From NCBI GenBank assembly GCA_035627675.1, contig DASPLH010000165.1, forward strand, positions 1 to 20,562: DNA of 20,562 nt. Reading direction: 5' to 3'. The first letter of the stretch is position 1. Each line of letters starts with the position of its first letter. The notes beneath the pieces were generated by a model. It was not told where the DNA came from. It did no database searches and worked only from the letters and a program-made list of their open reading frames with translations. Position numbers and translations under genes: made by a program. Source of the stretch: DASPLH01 sp035627675 (lineage in GTDB: Bacteria; Acidobacteriota; Terriglobia; Terriglobales; Acidobacteriaceae). Positions 1 to 6,520 of this stretch are shown piece by piece.

Positions 1-2
1 CC

Positions 3-1412
3 GCGCCTGCCCGCGCACTTCCTCTCAAGCGTTTTCCCGATTCGCGCTTGACCAAGACCGACGCGCAGGGCTTCTACCACATGCCGACCGGCATCGGAGA
101 CGACTACTTCGACGGGACCGACAATCTCGCACGCGTGCGCCGCCACCTTCGAACTGCGCGTGCGCTCGGAGCGAAGTACCTGCGGTGTGCTTTCAGTTGG
201 AACGGGATCGAGAAGAAGCAAGGCGTATATGCATGGGACTTCTGGGACCGCCTCGTCGCCGAGGCCGAGCGCCACAACATCGAACTGATCCCTTACGTCG
301 CTTACACGCCGGAGTGGGCGGCGCGGCCGGGCGAAGATTTCTGGAAGCAGCCTCCGCGCGACAACGCGCTCTTTGCCGAGTTCATGCAGAAGATCGCGGC
401 GCGCTATCGCGGACGCATCCGGTCATGGGAGCTGTGGAACGAACCCGATCTCCGCGAATACTGGCAGGGCACAACCGCGGAGTTTGCCGACCTCGTTCGC
501 CAGGGAGCCGCCGCCGTTCGTCGCGCCGATCCGAACGCCGTCATCGTGCTCGGTGGCATGAGTCTCGGCCCAACGCCCTTCTTCACGCAACTGATGCAAC
601 AGCATCGCATCGCCGCGTATGTCGATGTCATCGCGCAGCACGGCTATCCCGAGTCGTGGCATCCGCAGCGCGGCGAAGCCATCTACTTCGGCTGGACGCG
701 CGACATCGGCGAACTGATCGCAGCCAGCGCTTCGGGCGTGGACTTCTGGCTGAACGAAATCGGCTATCCCGACTACCGCTACTCGGCAACGAACGCCTCG
801 AAGTATGGCGGTACAGACGTCTTCTACCGCTACGAACACACCGCGCAGTACCAGGGCGCCTACCTGTTCAAGTCGTTCACCATGGCCCTGGCCTCGGGCA
901 ATGCTTCGATCGCTTCGTGGTACCGCATTGACGACTTCCCGCGCACGGAGCGCCGTCTTGGCGACGACCTCATTCACTTCCACCTCGGCGTTGTGGACGA
1001 GCGCGGACGCCCGAAGCCAGGCTTCCACGCCTTTCAGTTCTTCAACCGCCTGTTGGGTGTGCCAACGCGTCCGGTAAAGGATGCCGGCGCAACCGCTCGC
1101 CGCCGCGACTCCAAGGCGGTCGTCAACATCTTCGAGCGCAAGGACTCCCGCATCGTCGTCGCCGCCTGGCTACGCTCCTCCGAGCGCGACGAAGTGCCCA
1201 GGCACAGCGGCATGCTCGCCGACACGCGCTTCGAACAGATTTCTGTTCAGCTCCCCTGCCGCCAGGTGCCGCGCGTGCAGTTCTTCACCCCGTTCGGCGA
1301 TGCGATCTCGACCACGGCCAAGCTCCAGATCACGCCGCATCGGACGTCGCTCACCAACATCCCTCTTCGCGGAGAGACGGTGTTTGTTGCCGTGGCCGAG
1401 TGCGTGAAGTAA
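3..1412 (+). CDS. Clan GH-A glycoside hydrolase (5' partial)
   Basis: Retaining (beta/alpha)8-barrel glycosidase of clan GH-A, closest in style to GH39/GH5-like enzymes; the substrate cannot be told. The reading frame is open from base 3. A TTG at 48 has no ribosome-binding site, so the true start most likely lies before the window; this is inferred. Numbering from TTG48, the motif WELWNEPD carries the expected acid/base Glu132 (codon 441-443), and FWLNEIGYP carries the expected nucleophile Glu237, a spacing typical of the clan. An N-terminal barrel strand with AFSWNGIEKKQGVYAW is also characteristic. The last ~110 residues look like a small beta-rich C-terminal domain. The gene converges on the cupin gene. 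Family-level call is firm; the GH family number and the sugar are not. Confidence 0.85.
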   Translation, partial: APARALPLKRFPDSRLTKTDAQGFYHMPTGIGDDYFDGTDNLARVRRHLRTARALGAKYLRCAFSWNGIEKKQGVYAWDFWDRLVAEAERHNIELIPYVAYTPEWAARPGEDFWKQPPRDNALFAEFMQKIAARYRGRIRSWELWNEPDLREYWQGTTAEFADLVRQGAAAVRRADPNAVIVLGGMSLGPTPFFTQLMQQHRIAAYVDVIAQHGYPESWHPQRGEAIYFGWTRDIGELIAASASGVDFWLNEIGYPDYRYSATNASKYGGTDVFYRYEHTAQYQGAYLFKSFTMALASGNASIASWYRIDDFPRTERRLGDDLIHFHLGVVDERGRPKPGFHAFQFFNRLLGVPTRPVKDAGATARRRDSKAVVNIFERKDSRIVVAAWLRSSERDEVPRHSGMLADTRFEQISVQLPCRQVPRVQFFTPFGDAISTTAKLQITPHRTSLTNIPLRGETVFVAVAECVK

Positions 1413-1433
1413 TGCAGCCACTGAGCTGCGAAC

Positions 1434-1475
1434 ATTCGCAGATGCGAAGCCCGCCTGGATCGAGCAGGGCGGGCT
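1434..1475. terminator. Hairpins between convergent genes
   Basis: Two inverted repeats lie between the convergent hydrolase and cupin genes: TTCGCA/TGCGAA at 1434-1447 and an 8-bp stem AGCCCGCC/GGCGGGCT at 1448-1455 and 1468-1475. The position fits a shared terminator, but no clear T-tract follows on either strand, so intrinsic termination is only possible. Confidence 0.35.
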
Positions 1476-1516
1476 GTCTGGTTAGGAATCGACTTGGGGA
1501 TTCTGAGGCGACGCGC

Positions 1517-1906
1517 CTACGCGGCCTTCGGCTGTTTGGCGTAGTTTTCCATTCCGGTGATATCGATGACGGTCACAGGCTCATCGCCCACGACCCATCC
1601 ATCGTGTCCCGGTGGAATGTTCAAGACCTGTCCCGCGCGCAGGTCCATCTCTGTTCCGTCATCCATCCTGATGTGCATCGTGCCGGTCAACTGCACTCCC
1701 AGGTGCGCGGCCTGACAACTGTTCGTCCCTGCTATGGGTTTCACGTGCTCGGACCACCGCCAGCCCGGTTCGAATGTAGCCCGGCCGAACGTGACACCGC
1801 TGAGGGTGATCACCTCGACCTTGCCTTTGGGGAAGTTCCGCGTCTCGTGTGGCTTCGAGAAATCGACGGACTGGGGGGAGCCTTTCTGCTGTTGGGTAAC
1901 TGCCAT
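1517..1906 (-). CDS. Small single-domain cupin protein
   Basis: A 129-residue single-domain cupin (Cupin_2-like). The start at 1906 is chosen because GAAGGAGG lies about seven bases upstream; the frame stays open to 1951 but that extension is arginine-rich and lacks a ribosome-binding site. The core runs from about residue 30 to 117: a first motif around WSEHVKP (His54) with CQAAHLGVQLTGTM (His68), then MDDGTEMDLRAGQVLNIPPGHDGW (His101). His54, His68 and His101 are candidate metal ligands, but the canonical HxH pair is not clear, so metal binding is uncertain. Such small cupins are varied (isomerases, dioxygenases, sensors); no specific reaction can be assigned. It is followed by a hairpin and converges on the glycosidase gene. 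Confidence 0.8.
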   Translation of the reverse strand: MAVTQQQKGSPQSVDFSKPHETRNFPKGKVEVITLSGVTFGRATFEPGWRWSEHVKPIAGTNSCQAAHLGVQLTGTMHIRMDDGTEMDLRAGQVLNIPPGHDGWVVGDEPVTVIDITGMENYAKQPKAA

Positions 1907-2039
1907 TGGTGGCCTCCTTCGATGATGCCGAGAGGAACCTGCTGAGGCCATCCCCGAGGACCGAGGGTGGGAATCGGCAAGAGTCTACCCCAGTTCCAAA
2001 GTACGTCCGGCGGTTATTCCGGCGCGCCCGCCATCGCCC

Positions 2040-2939
2040 TTAGCTGCTCCTCGGGAAGACTTTCCACACTCTCTGTGTCGATGCGCTCCACACCTCTTTG
2101 CTGATGCGCGAGGCTCCGTCGCGGACGATCTTCCCTACCCTGCTCGCGGCCTGCGCCGTCGCGAACCGCCGCACCGAGCGCCGGTCGCGGATCACCAGCG
2201 CCGCGCAATACTGCCGGGTAATCATGCCAACCCGCAGGGTCAGGAACGCATTCGCCGCTCCCGAAAGCGCCGAGCGCACGAGCACGGCCGTGACCTGTTG
2301 CAGTCCCGGAATGCTTCCGAGCGTCGCTCCGAGCACAGGAGCCACCAGCGGCTCAACTTCGATGTCATCGAGTTCTCCGGCGATGAAGGAAGTGCCCGCG
2401 ACGTTCGCATAAAGCCCGAGCATCTCGCGCACGGACGGCCGCTGGTGATACACGTGCGCGACCTGCCACACCATCTTCACCTGCGTGGCGAGCACCATCA
2501 GCACGTCCAGCCTTCCGCTCTGCGAAACCGCCGTGCTCAGGAAGACGGCCGCAGCCGTGCGATTCACCAGAGAATCGACTTCCGAATCCAGCTGCCGCAT
2601 CGCCCGCTCCACGTCAACCCGGCCGCTGATCGTCATGTGCTTCAGGCGCGGATTCCTCGACAGCCTGCGCGACAGCAGGGTGAGATGCCGCTCGAACTCC
2701 GCCGAGTCCTCGCGCTCCGGAGGCGTCAATCGCGCCGGCATGCGTATCCAGAGATACAGCGGGGTCAGCAGGAGAACAGCGTAGATGGCCAGCAGCGACC
2801 AGAGGACGACCTGCCCCATCCCGTGGCGGAAGGTCTCTGCCAGCGACACGACTTGTGCCGTCTGGTTCACGACGAACACGGTGAACCCAACCAGCACGAA
2901 CACCGCAATCAGGGCCGCGATTGTCTTCAGTGTGGCCAT
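2040..2939 (-). CDS. YcjF/DUF697-family inner-membrane protein
   Basis: A 299-residue membrane protein with two N-terminal transmembrane segments (about residues 6-24 and 43-65), a charged linker, and a C-terminal DUF697-type domain (about 125-260). The stretch around AVFLSTAVSQSGRLDVLMVL, followed by MVWQVAHVYHQRPSVREMLGLY, is characteristic of the YcjF/DUF697 group. The biochemical function of this family is not established; E. coli YcjF is encoded with the GTPase-like YcjX, and no such partner is seen here. ATG at 2939 has only a weak ribosome-binding site (AAGACGA). The gene lies downstream of the barrel-protein gene on the same strand, but a strong terminator separates them, so it probably has its own promoter. 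Confidence 0.82.
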   Translation of the reverse strand: MATLKTIAALIAVFVLVGFTVFVVNQTAQVVSLAETFRHGMGQVVLWSLLAIYAVLLLTPLYLWIRMPARLTPPEREDSAEFERHLTLLSRRLSRNPRLKHMTISGRVDVERAMRQLDSEVDSLVNRTAAAVFLSTAVSQSGRLDVLMVLATQVKMVWQVAHVYHQRPSVREMLGLYANVAGTSFIAGELDDIEVEPLVAPVLGATLGSIPGLQQVTAVLVRSALSGAANAFLTLRVGMITRQYCAALVIRDRRSVRRFATAQAASRVGKIVRDGASRISKEVWSASTQRVWKVFPRSS

Positions 2940-3021
2940 TTCGTCTTTTGCCCGAACGCTTGCTGTTGAGATGCCGCGTCCAGAGCCGAAGTCGGCGCGT
3001 CTCTCCGCAGGCCGCTAAACC

Positions 3022-3050
3022 AAAAGCCGTCGCCACGGGGCGACGGCTTT
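3022..3050 (-). terminator. Intrinsic terminator of the barrel-protein gene
   Basis: A perfect 9-bp stem GCCGTCGCC/GGCGACGGC (3026-3034 and 3039-3047, four-base loop) extends by A-T pairs and ends in TTTTGG on the minus strand. It starts about 33 bases after the stop codon at 3083. Confidence 0.85.
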
Positions 3051-3082
3051 GCGTCTTGCTCTGACTCTTGTTACGGAACGTT

Positions 3083-3763
3083 TTACTGAACGCTGCGACC
3101 CCAGCGGAAGGTCGGCCCAACCGACAGGCGGACGCAGTTGCGTCCTTCCCGCAGCACGGTGTCGAACAGGTTGACGTGGACGAAGTCGGCGGCCGTCCGC
3201 CATGCGAAACGGTCCGACAGGTTCAGGTCGAAGCCGCCGCCGACGCCATAGAAGAGGGTTACGTCGCTCTTCTTCTGGGTCGGACCGACAAGCCCGACGA
3301 CGATCGCCGTCGAGATGGCGTCTTTCGGGCGAGCCGTTACCGTCTCGTGCAGGATGCCGACCGCGGGCCTGAGGAAGAACGTAACCGGCTTCCACTTGCG
3401 AATGCTGACCTGCGGTCCGGCCGTGTAGGTGGAGGTCTTCGCGTCAAAAGGAACCGCGAAGCCCGGGGGAAGCATTGGCGCGTAAGGGGCGAGTTCTGCC
3501 TGGTGCTCGTCCGTCAATTCACTCGGCGACAGGACCGAGCTTCCGGTGAACACGCTGTAGTCGAACCCGAGCGCAAGCCAGCTGTTGAGGTTCACACCAG
3601 CCTGGCCGTTGAAGCCCCGCTGGTAGAGGTTCATCTTAGGGGCCGCCAGGTATGAGAAGCCGGTAAAAACATCGAACCGCGACACCTTCGGCTGCTGGGC
3701 GCCGGCGCCCACACAGAAAAGGAGCGCGACCGTCAGGACGGCTCCCAGGCGATATCTCTTCAA
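3083..3763 (-). CDS. Outer-membrane beta-barrel protein
   Basis: A 226-residue exported protein with a Sec signal peptide (Lys-Arg n-region, hydrophobic LGAVLTVALLFCVGAGA, probable cleavage near residue 22-24). The rest alternates polar and hydrophobic residues with aromatic girdles (FDVFTGFSYLAAP, LALGFDYSVFTG, TLFYGVGGGFDLNLSDRFAWRTAADFVHVN, SVGPTFRWG). This is the pattern of small 8-stranded barrels such as OmpX/OmpA-N or the porin_OmpL-like group of outer-membrane proteins. The start codon is TTG at 3763: a GGAG lies seven bases upstream and no better ATG exists. Its leader has an 18-base inverted repeat, and it is divergent from the exported protein gene at 3910. It is closed by a strong terminator. 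Role unknown (adhesion, small pore or structural). Confidence 0.82.
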   Translation of the reverse strand: MKRYRLGAVLTVALLFCVGAGAQQPKVSRFDVFTGFSYLAAPKMNLYQRGFNGQAGVNLNSWLALGFDYSVFTGSSVLSPSELTDEHQAELAPYAPMLPPGFAVPFDAKTSTYTAGPQVSIRKWKPVTFFLRPAVGILHETVTARPKDAISTAIVVGLVGPTQKKSDVTLFYGVGGGFDLNLSDRFAWRTAADFVHVNLFDTVLREGRNCVRLSVGPTFRWGRSVQ

Positions 3764-3774
3764 AGTAGAACTCC

Positions 3775-3792
3775 AGTAGTGGCATTACTACT
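3775..3792. repeat. Inverted repeat in the barrel-gene leader
   Basis: AGTAGT-GGCATT-ACTACT: perfect six-base arms with a six-base loop. It lies 12 bases upstream of the TTG start and partly covers the ribosome-binding site region of the minus-strand gene (GGAG at about 3771-3774). It could be an mRNA hairpin limiting translation or an operator half. Confidence 0.45.
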
Positions 3793-3797
3793 CCTAC

Positions 3798-3803
3798 ATA
3801 ATA
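3798..3803 (-). promoter_or_regulatory. Possible -10 box for the barrel-protein gene
   Basis: TATTAT on the minus strand in an unusually AT-rich patch of an otherwise GC-rich region, 35 bases upstream of the TTG start. No convincing -35 hexamer stands at 16-18 bases, so this is weak. Confidence 0.3.
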
Positions 3804-3827
3804 AACAACTCTGGATGCGAAGATCGA

Positions 3828-3844
3828 ACGGCGGTTACCGCCGT
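3828..3844. promoter_or_regulatory. 17-bp palindrome, candidate operator
   Basis: ACGGCGGTTACCGCCGT: perfect 8-bp arms around one central base. It lies between two divergent genes (starts 3763 on minus, 3910 on plus), and about 25 bases upstream of the possible -10 box of the barrel gene. This is a good place for a dimeric regulator that controls one or both genes. No T-tract, so a terminator is unlikely. Confidence 0.5.
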
Positions 3845-3909
3845 AACACGCCAGGCCCATTCACCTGTCCCGCGTGGCGACCGTAATCCTCAAGACAGCA
3901 GGAGGACGA

Positions 3910-4395
3910 ATGAGGAAAACGGTCCGCACCATCGCAGCAGCAGTCGTCATCGTGGCGGCCTGCCCGGCATGGGGAGGCGACAAGGCTTTAGTCACGGCCA
4001 TGCGCACGGTTCCCTGTGCGCCGCGCGCGAGCTTCATGAGCATGATGGCCGGAGCTGCCGCCAGCGACGTCAGCTACTCCTGCACGGAGTTCACGCTGCG
4101 CACCGGCCGGGTTCAACTGCGAGTGCGGCCGCGCAAAGACGTCCTGCTGCCTGTGGGAGACATGGTCGCCGTCAAACTGAGCAACAAGGAGGTGCTCGTC
4201 CGCCTGGACGACACGACGAAGGACATACGATGCGAAGCCATCGAGATGACCTTGCTCGATGCCGAGGGCAATCCGGTGGAGGAGGAACAACGCCAACGCC
4301 GCCGCCCCGCGCAGGCCGGCGCCAGCGGAGTGCCGGGTCACGCCCGGCTGTGCCTCAATACACAAACAGGAGACGTGGTCCCCTGCATGCGGTAG
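3910..4395 (+). CDS. Exported Cys-containing protein, possible lipoprotein
   Basis: A 161-residue protein I cannot assign to a named family. The ATG at 3910 is preceded by GGAGG with ideal spacing, and begins a clear signal peptide (MRKTVR then AAAVVIVAACPAWG). The VAAC at residues 15-18 fits a lipobox, so a lipoprotein anchored at Cys18 is possible; cleavage after AWG (22) is the alternative. Five further cysteines (36, 58, 108, 148, 159) suggest disulfides in the periplasm. Residues 60-120 look beta-rich (VQLRVRPRKDVLLPVGD, EVLVRLDDTTKDIRCEA). A basic Glu/Gln/Arg-rich linker (124-135) precedes the C-terminal CLNTQTGDVVPC segment. It is divergent from the barrel-protein gene with a palindrome between them, suggesting shared control. 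Confidence 0.72.
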   Translation: MRKTVRTIAAAVVIVAACPAWGGDKALVTAMRTVPCAPRASFMSMMAGAAASDVSYSCTEFTLRTGRVQLRVRPRKDVLLPVGDMVAVKLSNKEVLVRLDDTTKDIRCEAIEMTLLDAEGNPVEEEQRQRRRPAQAGASGVPGHARLCLNTQTGDVVPCMR

Positions 4396-4475
4396 GCCCG
4401 GATTCGCGGAGGGTATCCGATGGAGCAGCCGCGCATTCAGCGCGGCGGTGGTTGTGGGAAGCACCGCACTCTGCA

Positions 4476-4530
4476 CGTCATCCTGAGCGAGGAGGCACCG
4501 TGCGCCTCCGAGTCGAATGACCTCACGGCC
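4476..4530 (+). repeat. Type-A structured repeat, internally deleted single copy
   Basis: Begins with the family head CGTCATCCTGAGCGA and ends with GAGTCGAATGACCTC. The internal AGAACG linker and inner hairpin are missing, but the outer stem remains: GGAGGC/GCCTCC closes over a short loop. It lies between the convergent exported-protein and apt genes. Confidence 0.8.
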
Positions 4531-4550
4531 CACCTCGCACGTGTGAAAAC

Positions 4551-4577
4551 AAAAAGGCCGCCGCGGATGCGGCGGCC
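4551..4577 (-). terminator. Intrinsic terminator of apt
   Basis: A perfect 9-bp stem GGCCGCCGC/GCGGCGGCC (4556-4564 and 4569-4577, four-base loop), followed on the minus strand by TTTTTGTTTTC. It begins about 20 bases after the apt stop. Confidence 0.9.
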
Positions 4578-4596
4578 CTTCACCAGGCGCTTTCGA

Positions 4597-5142
4597 CTAC
4601 TTGTCGTAATGGAGCACCGAGAACACGTCATAGTTGGCGAGCTTTTCGCGTCCATGAAGGAAGTCGAGTTCGACCACGAACGCCAGCCCGCAGATATCGG
4701 CGCCCAGCGATTTCGCGAGTTCCGCCGTCGCCGTCGCCGTCCCACCCGTGGCGAGCAGGTCATCGACGATCAGGACGCACTGTCCGGGCTCAATGGCATC
4801 CTTGTGAATCTCGAGGGTGTCCTGCCCGTACTCGAGTTCGTAGGTCCACTTCACGGTTTCGGCCGGCAGCTTCTTCGGCTTGCGCACCGGCACGAAACCC
4901 GCGTTGAGGCGGTGGGCCAGCGCCGGGCCGAAGATGAACCCGCGCGCTTCGATTCCCAGCACCAGGTCGATCTTCTTGTTGAGATAAGGCGCCGTCATCG
5001 CCTCGATGAGCTGCGCGAATCCGGCCTTGTCTTTCAGCAGCGTGGTGATGTCGTAAAAGAGAATTCCGGGCTTCGGGAAGTCCGGAACTTCGCGGATCAG
5101 CTTCTTCAGAGAATCGGCGGAGATGGCAGGTGCTTGGGACAT
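4597..5142 (-). CDS. apt: Adenine phosphoribosyltransferase
   Basis: Purine salvage enzyme: adenine plus PRPP gives AMP and pyrophosphate in the cytoplasm. The 181-residue length is normal for the family. The N-terminal signature VPDFPKPGILFYDITTLLKD, the central GIEARGFIFGPALA and the PRPP-binding loop VLIVDDLLATGGTA (about residues 123-136, acidic pair Asp127-Asp128) are all intact. The start at 5142 is only five bases after the acyP stop, so apt and acyP are very probably co-transcribed and perhaps translationally coupled; no strong ribosome-binding site of its own is visible. A strong terminator follows. Confidence 0.97.
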   Translation of the reverse strand: MSQAPAISADSLKKLIREVPDFPKPGILFYDITTLLKDKAGFAQLIEAMTAPYLNKKIDLVLGIEARGFIFGPALAHRLNAGFVPVRKPKKLPAETVKWTYELEYGQDTLEIHKDAIEPGQCVLIVDDLLATGGTATATAELAKSLGADICGLAFVVELDFLHGREKLANYDVFSVLHYDK

Positions 5143-5147
5143 GAGTT

Positions 5148-5438
5148 TTACCAGGTACCTTCGATACGGAATGTTTTGAGATCGTCTTGCGGCGGAGCTT
5201 CGTCCACGCTTACGTCATCGACACGAGCCGCCCGCGGGCCCTGCCGGAGCTTGTCATAGAGCGAGCGCAACTGCTCGTTCGTGCCGCTGGCCAGCACTTC
5301 CACGCTGCCGTCCTGCCGGTTGCGTACCCAGCCGGAGACGCCGAGCACGCGAGCCTCGTGCTCCACAAACCAACGGAACCCAACACCCTGGACGCGGCCA
5401 GAAACTACGTATCGGCGAGTTGCAAGCATTGCGGACAT
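5148..5438 (-). CDS. acyP: Acylphosphatase
   Basis: A small cytosolic enzyme hydrolysing carboxyl-phosphate bonds such as acetyl- or carbamoyl-phosphate. The sequence has the family signature GRVQGVGFRWFV with the phosphate-binding Arg22, and WVRNRQDGSVEV with catalytic Asn40. Length (96 residues from 5438) is typical. The start could equally be Met4 (5429); neither has a clear ribosome-binding site. A long palindromic repeat ends about 10 bases upstream of the start, so it occupies the leader. It is the upstream partner of apt, five bases away. Confidence 0.95.
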   Translation of the reverse strand: MSAMLATRRYVVSGRVQGVGFRWFVEHEARVLGVSGWVRNRQDGSVEVLASGTNEQLRSLYDKLRQGPRAARVDDVSVDEAPPQDDLKTFRIEGTW

Positions 5439-5448
5439 GCGATCAATA

Positions 5449-5551
5449 TTTCACCACAGAGGCACAGAGACGCAGAGCAAAAAAGAAAGGAGCGATGCCA
5501 ATACAATGCCCGCTCCTCCGTCTTCTGTGTCTCCGTGTCTCTGTGGTTCAA
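5449..5551. repeat. Long palindromic intergenic repeat (CACAGAG arms)
   Basis: Arms at 5453-5476 and 5524-5547 match in inverted orientation at about 21 of 24 positions; the left arm starts ACCACAGAGGCACAGAGAC. A nested 7-bp stem AGGAGCG/CGCTCCT lies at 5488-5494 and 5511-5517. The whole element fills nearly all of the 118-base gap between efp and acyP. Similar CACAGAG-type palindromes are, from general knowledge, common in GC-rich environmental genomes, but I cannot verify copies here: only one is in the window. Confidence 0.85.
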
Positions 5552-5556
5552 ACGCT

Positions 5557-6117
5557 CTAAGCGCGGCTGAGGTACGCGCCTTCGGAAGTATCCACCTTGA
5601 TGCGCTCGCCTTCGTTGATGAAGGGCGGCACCTGCACTACGAGTCCCGTCTCGAGCTTCGCCGGCTTCGTAACGCTGGACGCCGTCGCCGACTTCAGTCC
5701 CGGCTCGGTCTCCACGACGGTCAGTTCGACGGTCTGCGGCAGTTCGATTCCCACGGCCTTGCCGTCGAAAAATTCCACCGTGATCTGGAGGTTCGCCGTC
5801 AGGTACTCGACGGAGTCGCCCAGCGTGTCGCGCTTCAGCGCGGTCTGCTCGTACGTCTGGACGTCCATGAAGTAGTAGTCGTCTCCGTCGTTGTAGAGAA
5901 ACTCCATCTTCACTTCGTCAACGGTGATTTTGTCGATCGCGTCGGCCGAGCGGAAGCGGTGCTCGAACATCGCGCCTGTGCGCAGGTTGCGCAGCTTGGC
6001 CTGGATGAAAGCGCGCAGGTTCCCCGGCGTGCGGTGCTCGACGCTGAATACCGAGTGCAGGTCGTTGTTGTGCTTGATAACCATGCCGGGACGCAATTGT
6101 GTGGCCGGGATCGCCAT
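5557..6117 (-). CDS. efp: Elongation factor P
   Basis: Binds between the P and E sites of the ribosome and rescues stalling at polyproline. 186 residues, normal length, with three expected domains: KOW-like (about 1-64), the OB domain containing MEFLYNDGDDYYFMD, and a C-terminal OB domain ending LETGLVVQVPPFINEGERIKVDTSEGAYLSRA. ATG at 6117 follows AAGGAG nine bases upstream. The odd feature is the loop tip: the segment reads EHRTPGNLRAF, placing Asn33 where E. coli has the modified Lys34 and other bacteria Arg32. No modification gene (epmA/B, earP or ymfI-like) is in the window. First gene of a likely efp-acyP-apt group, though the palindrome may separate them. Confidence 0.97.
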   Translation of the reverse strand: MAIPATQLRPGMVIKHNNDLHSVFSVEHRTPGNLRAFIQAKLRNLRTGAMFEHRFRSADAIDKITVDEVKMEFLYNDGDDYYFMDVQTYEQTALKRDTLGDSVEYLTANLQITVEFFDGKAVGIELPQTVELTVVETEPGLKSATASSVTKPAKLETGLVVQVPPFINEGERIKVDTSEGAYLSRA

Positions 6118-6311
6118 GGAATAGTGCTCCTTCGAATCTTCGACTGTAATGGTTGTCTACAGGCGGCTCGGGACACACCGGAATGGTGCAGATGGCATAA
6201 GCAACACCTTGCCCGTGCACTGAAGGAGGTCCAACAGGACACTCCAGATGAGACAAACACTTGATTTTACCCCGCCGCCAGCAGCTTTGGAAGGGTCGGG
6301 GAATCCCACAA

Positions 6312-6350
6312 TCGGAGATCGGAGAATCGGAAGATCGGAGAATCGGGCGA
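6312..6350 (+). repeat. TCGGAGAA short tandem repeat
   Basis: Five successive units: TCGGAGA, TCGGAGAA, TCGGAAGA, TCGGAGAA, TCGGGCGA, i.e. a 7-8 base period. It is confined to the gap upstream of efp. Confidence 0.8.
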
Positions 6351-6378
6351 AGGTGACAACCGACAGCTAACCCCAGAA

Positions 6379-6457
6379 CGTCATCCTGAGCGAGGAGGCG
6401 CGGCAGAACGCGGCGAAGCCGCGGATGCGGCTCCGAGTCGAAGGACCTCGCGGCCTC
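6379..6457 (+). repeat. Type-A structured repeat, full-length single copy
   Basis: Head CGTCATCCTGAGCGA at 6379, AGAACG linker, an inner hairpin CGCGGC-GAA-GCCGCG that is perfect in this copy, and tail GAGTCGAAGGACCTC. The outer stem has one mismatch here. No partner copy is adjacent. Confidence 0.85.
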
Positions 6458-6490
6458 GTTTTCCGATTCCTTTTTTCCGACTGTACGATA

Positions 6491-6515
6491 ACGAAAGCCC
6501 GGCTCTCGCCGGGCT
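6491..6515 (-). terminator. Terminator of the M16 peptidase operon
   Basis: Perfect 8-bp stem AGCCCGGC/GCCGGGCT (6496-6503 and 6508-6515), followed on the minus strand by TTTCGTTATC. It begins five bases after the stop of the second M16 gene. The T-tract is short, so strength is moderate. Confidence 0.7.
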
Positions 6516-6520
6516 CCTCT

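Larger units (their letters stand above)
6118..6520. other. Intergenic region upstream of efp
   Basis: About 400 bases with no credible gene. It holds, in order, the efp leader, a TCGGAGAA short tandem repeat (6312-6350), a type-A structured repeat (6379-6457) and the terminator of the M16 operon (6496-6515). An efp promoter must lie here, but I see no convincing -35/-10 pair. Confidence 0.7.

Noticed and set aside
1400..1945. 181-codon plus-strand frame
   Set aside because: Antisense to the cupin gene, which has a strong ribosome-binding site and a recognisable fold.
4420..5259. 279-codon plus-strand frame over apt
   Set aside because: Antisense to a clear apt gene; no recognisable domain and no ribosome-binding site.
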